Below are positions 61,504 to 64,000 of a stretch of DNA of 64,000 nucleotides, one piece after another. Below the pieces are notes generated by a model, which searched no databases, was not told the DNA's origin, and saw only the letters and a program-made list of their open reading frames with translations. Location of the stretch: contig CM029378.1 in assembly GCA_017165825.1 (NCBI GenBank), positions 15,994,970-16,058,969 on the forward strand, in the 5' to 3' direction. The stretch's first letter is position 1. Each line of letters begins with the position of its first letter. The stretch comes from Hepsetus odoe (taxonomy: Eukaryota > Chordata > Actinopteri > Characiformes > Hepsetidae). The position numbers and the translations under genes are program-made.

Positions 61504-61690
61504 GACCTGACCTACCGACGCATGTACTCACACAAGACCTCTGAAGGTGTGCTGTGGTACCGGGATGGCAGCAGATGCTTTAAGCCCTGTATGCCTCTTT
61601 GAATCAGACTAACTTGTCCAGCCCATCCCACAGGTGCTTGGTTGGACTGAGATCTGGGGAAGTTGGAAGCTAAGTAAACACGCTGAACTG
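61504..61690 (-). pseudogene. Tc1-like transposase C-terminal remnant
   Basis: On the minus strand, the translation SPDLSPTKHLWDGLDKLV corresponds to the third catalytic block of Tc1-type transposases (usually PxEHLW, here K in place of the catalytic Glu). A C-terminal HLQRSCVS-type stretch follows. Several stops are present and the terminal repeats are not visible. It is a dead fragment, and it differs in sequence from the remnant at 30184. Confidence 0.75.
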
Positions 61691-62277
61691 AATTCAGCGC
61701 AGCAATTAGAAATGAAGAAAAAGTAATTTTCCACTGTTTCAGCACGTTATCATCCTTGGTACTGTAGCGAAAACAAAATTTAATAGGCCTACTGTGGTCG
61801 CTCACTATTTGAATTTTCAGTCACTGATACAGGCAAAGGCCAAATGGGTTGCAGATTTTGATCAAGTGACTCTGCTTTCTGTACAGATTTATGGTTTCCC
61901 CTTTATTTGTTTTCTGTCTGTTCTGCTCTGTGTATCCACTACGTTTCTTGACCCCTAGACAGAGATCATGGGAAGTTACTTAAGTCCCTTTTAGATAGTC
62001 CGTGACACTGCAAGTGCAGTGTCCATTTTGTTTACATATCAAGCATGTGCAAAACACAAATGAGAGGATGTTGGTCTATTAATGTACGACTAAAATACCA
62101 TTCATGCTCCAAAGGCAGTAATCAGCCAAGCAGCAACACATTTATTATAAAGGTTTCTTTTCTTTGTTTGTCTGCTCATTGTTTTCCAAGGTGATTATTA
62201 CAGAAAAACAATGTTTTATATCCCTGCGGCTATGCATTATCGCTAAAGCAGCTTTATTCAGCGATTATACCAGACCT

Positions 62278-62280
<3 letters not shown>
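61691..62280. other. Unannotated AT-rich DNA
   Basis: No supported feature. Confidence 0.45.

Positions 62281-62314
<34 letters not shown>
62281..62314. repeat. (GT)n microsatellite
   Basis: A GT array of about 15 units. Confidence 0.95.
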
Positions 62315-62315
<1 letters not shown>

Positions 62316-64000
62316 TTGTGCAATCCATCAATGCCCCTAATCATATGACACTTTAGTATCCATATCATCATTACCAACAAGGCCTAATGGGTTACAGAAA
62401 TGGATTGTTATTTTTCCACTTTCAAGGGATTTAATCTTCATTTAAATGAAAACACAGTTTTTCATTATTAAACATAACTGGACACTGACTTACAAATCAT
62501 AGTCATGAAGAATCAGGACTGCAGAATAACAGGTGATTGCTGAAGGACATGAAGGCTTAGACTAATTGGCAAAAGAAATTATTAGTAAGACTAAGCAGGT
62601 CTAAATTACATAACCTTTTGTGATATACAGTGTACTTTGTTATGTTTGAACGACTCGTATGTCACTCTGTGGCTTAGCAAAAAACAAACAGACAAAAACA
62701 ATGAAATGAAAGAAATGAAATACTTTGGCAGCCCTCATTTCTATTTTATTTTGCTTCAGAATCACCAATCAAGTGGTGCAAATACATCAAAGTTATTGTA
62801 TCTTTATCATGTTCAGCAGATGAAATAAAAGAAATGGAAACTAATGTACCTACAGGCGGCAAAGTGCTTTGTTATGCTTGAATGATTCCTACATAAGTCA
62901 TTTTGTGGACTAACGAACCAAAAACAGTCCAATGGAACTGGTCAGGTACAAGGACTGGACTGAAAATGACAGACACATACTCTGTCCTTCAGCAAGCCTG
63001 GAGAACTATAACTCAACAAAACATTAAAAATGAAAGTTGACTCTTTGAAAGCAAATTATGAGGTGTCAGAAATGTTTTGAGACTTTTGTACAGAACTGTA
63101 AATCACAATACACAAAAAGAAACAATACAGCATACAATCTTTTGCACTGGGATAAAGCCATTTTTCTGGTCTTGTGCCATATACTTGGTACATTGTGGTA
63201 CTTTTATGTACAGCATGTGCTTAAGCTCACTCCCAGGAGCAAAATAAAACCATAAAGAGTGGGAATGTGCCACCTGGTAATGGTGAAGCAAGTTAAATGT
63301 TGATATCTGGATGTTTGTGCAGCTCTCACTGAATTGAGTTTAAATTGACAGACCATAAACAGAAAAAAACATACAGAGTTAAAAGGTTTCTCATGACAAA
63401 TTACTGTACACTCACACAAGCTAATTACTTTTCCATTTCTTTCATTACTACAATAATCCATATCTGCCTAAATTAAGTTTCCTGATAACAACAAATTGCA
63501 AAAAAAATCTATAAAAAAAACTATATCTAATTTGCCAGAATGGTTGCTTCTGATGTATTGATGTATTTTGCAGTTGTGCTTTTGATGAAGCTGATGCACA
63601 GAGTGATGCACAGAAAGCTCACTGACATCTGCTCTAGATTAAAAGACCTTTCTCCAGTGATGTAGAGAAGAGGCGTCTGGGGTGTTTTATTTGTTTTATC
63701 GGGGAAATGGTCTGCTTTAATACTAATGCGTGCTAATGTGACCTTGAGTGGAGTCCAGCGTGCATTTACAGGGTTCACTACCATCTACTGTTACTGTTCT
63801 GGTCAAATCTACAGTTGAAGTTGTAGGCAGGATTAAAGTGGAATCCATTCTATATATCATATCAGTTCTCGTGATCTTTAATGTATTTAACACTTCTTTG
63901 TATGTAGATCAGTATTCTATGTTTAAACTATGTTTGGCTAAATGATTTCAGAGTGGTGGAATACAGTGCGAGTGTTTATTAAAAAACAGTCTTGGAATGT
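62315..64000. other. Unannotated AT-rich DNA to the window end
   Basis: Only short open frames without domains or splice-like borders. No feature is supported. Confidence 0.5.

Overview
The window looks like intergenic and intronic DNA from a ray-finned (teleost) fish. The base composition is AT-rich, long CA/GT arrays are common, and the repeats are typical of fish genomes: an L2 LINE, two further LINE types with RTE-like features, Tc1/mariner relics, and tRNA-derived SINEs with fish-type tails. The species cannot be named from this sequence.

Only one host gene is supported. On the minus strand at 1543-1852 lies the first coding exon of a GSG1-like (GSG1L/GSG1L2 type) four-transmembrane protein of the claudin superfamily. 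It ends in a clean splice donor, and the rest of the gene should lie to the left of the window, so positions 1-1542 are its intron 1. Upstream of the exon, on its promoter side, are a GGTTCT-type hexanucleotide repeat and a purine (GA) tract of about 470 bp. The remaining ~61.5 kb shows no convincing host coding exon.

Layout: 1-2550 GSG1-like exon, promoter and GA tract; 2.6-8.8 kb unannotated AT-rich DNA with one CA tract; 8.84-13.9 kb a LINE cluster (minus-strand L2, a minus-strand LINE 3' end with a TAGAG tail, and a nearly full-length but broken plus-strand RTE/RTE-X-like LINE); 15.9-19.7 kb paired SINEs, a 30/60-bp minisatellite, a palindromic MITE, a CA array and a GC-rich block of unknown origin; 22.85-23.8 kb a composite of Tc1-like fold-back elements whose inverted relative lies at 47.0-47.8 kb; 25-33.9 kb SINEs, a Tc1 relic and an RTE fragment with a perfect 17-bp target-site duplication; 35.6-41.2 kb CA/GT arrays and a Tc1 relic interrupted by a SINE; 42-60.6 kb further SINEs, three of them with perfect 13-14-bp target-site duplications; 61.5 kb another Tc1 relic.

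The elements relate to each other through their ends. One SINE family ends like the RTE-X-like LINE, and another SINE group ends like the L2 element, which fits SINEs borrowing the LINE machinery. The RTE-X-tailed SINEs share their tRNA-like head and core with a third group that carries an unrelated tail, so heads and tails appear to have been exchanged. I found no new biological system. The points most worth checking are the inverted composite repeat pair, the SINE tail exchange, the promoter-proximal GA tract and the unexplained GC-rich block at 19.3-19.7 kb.
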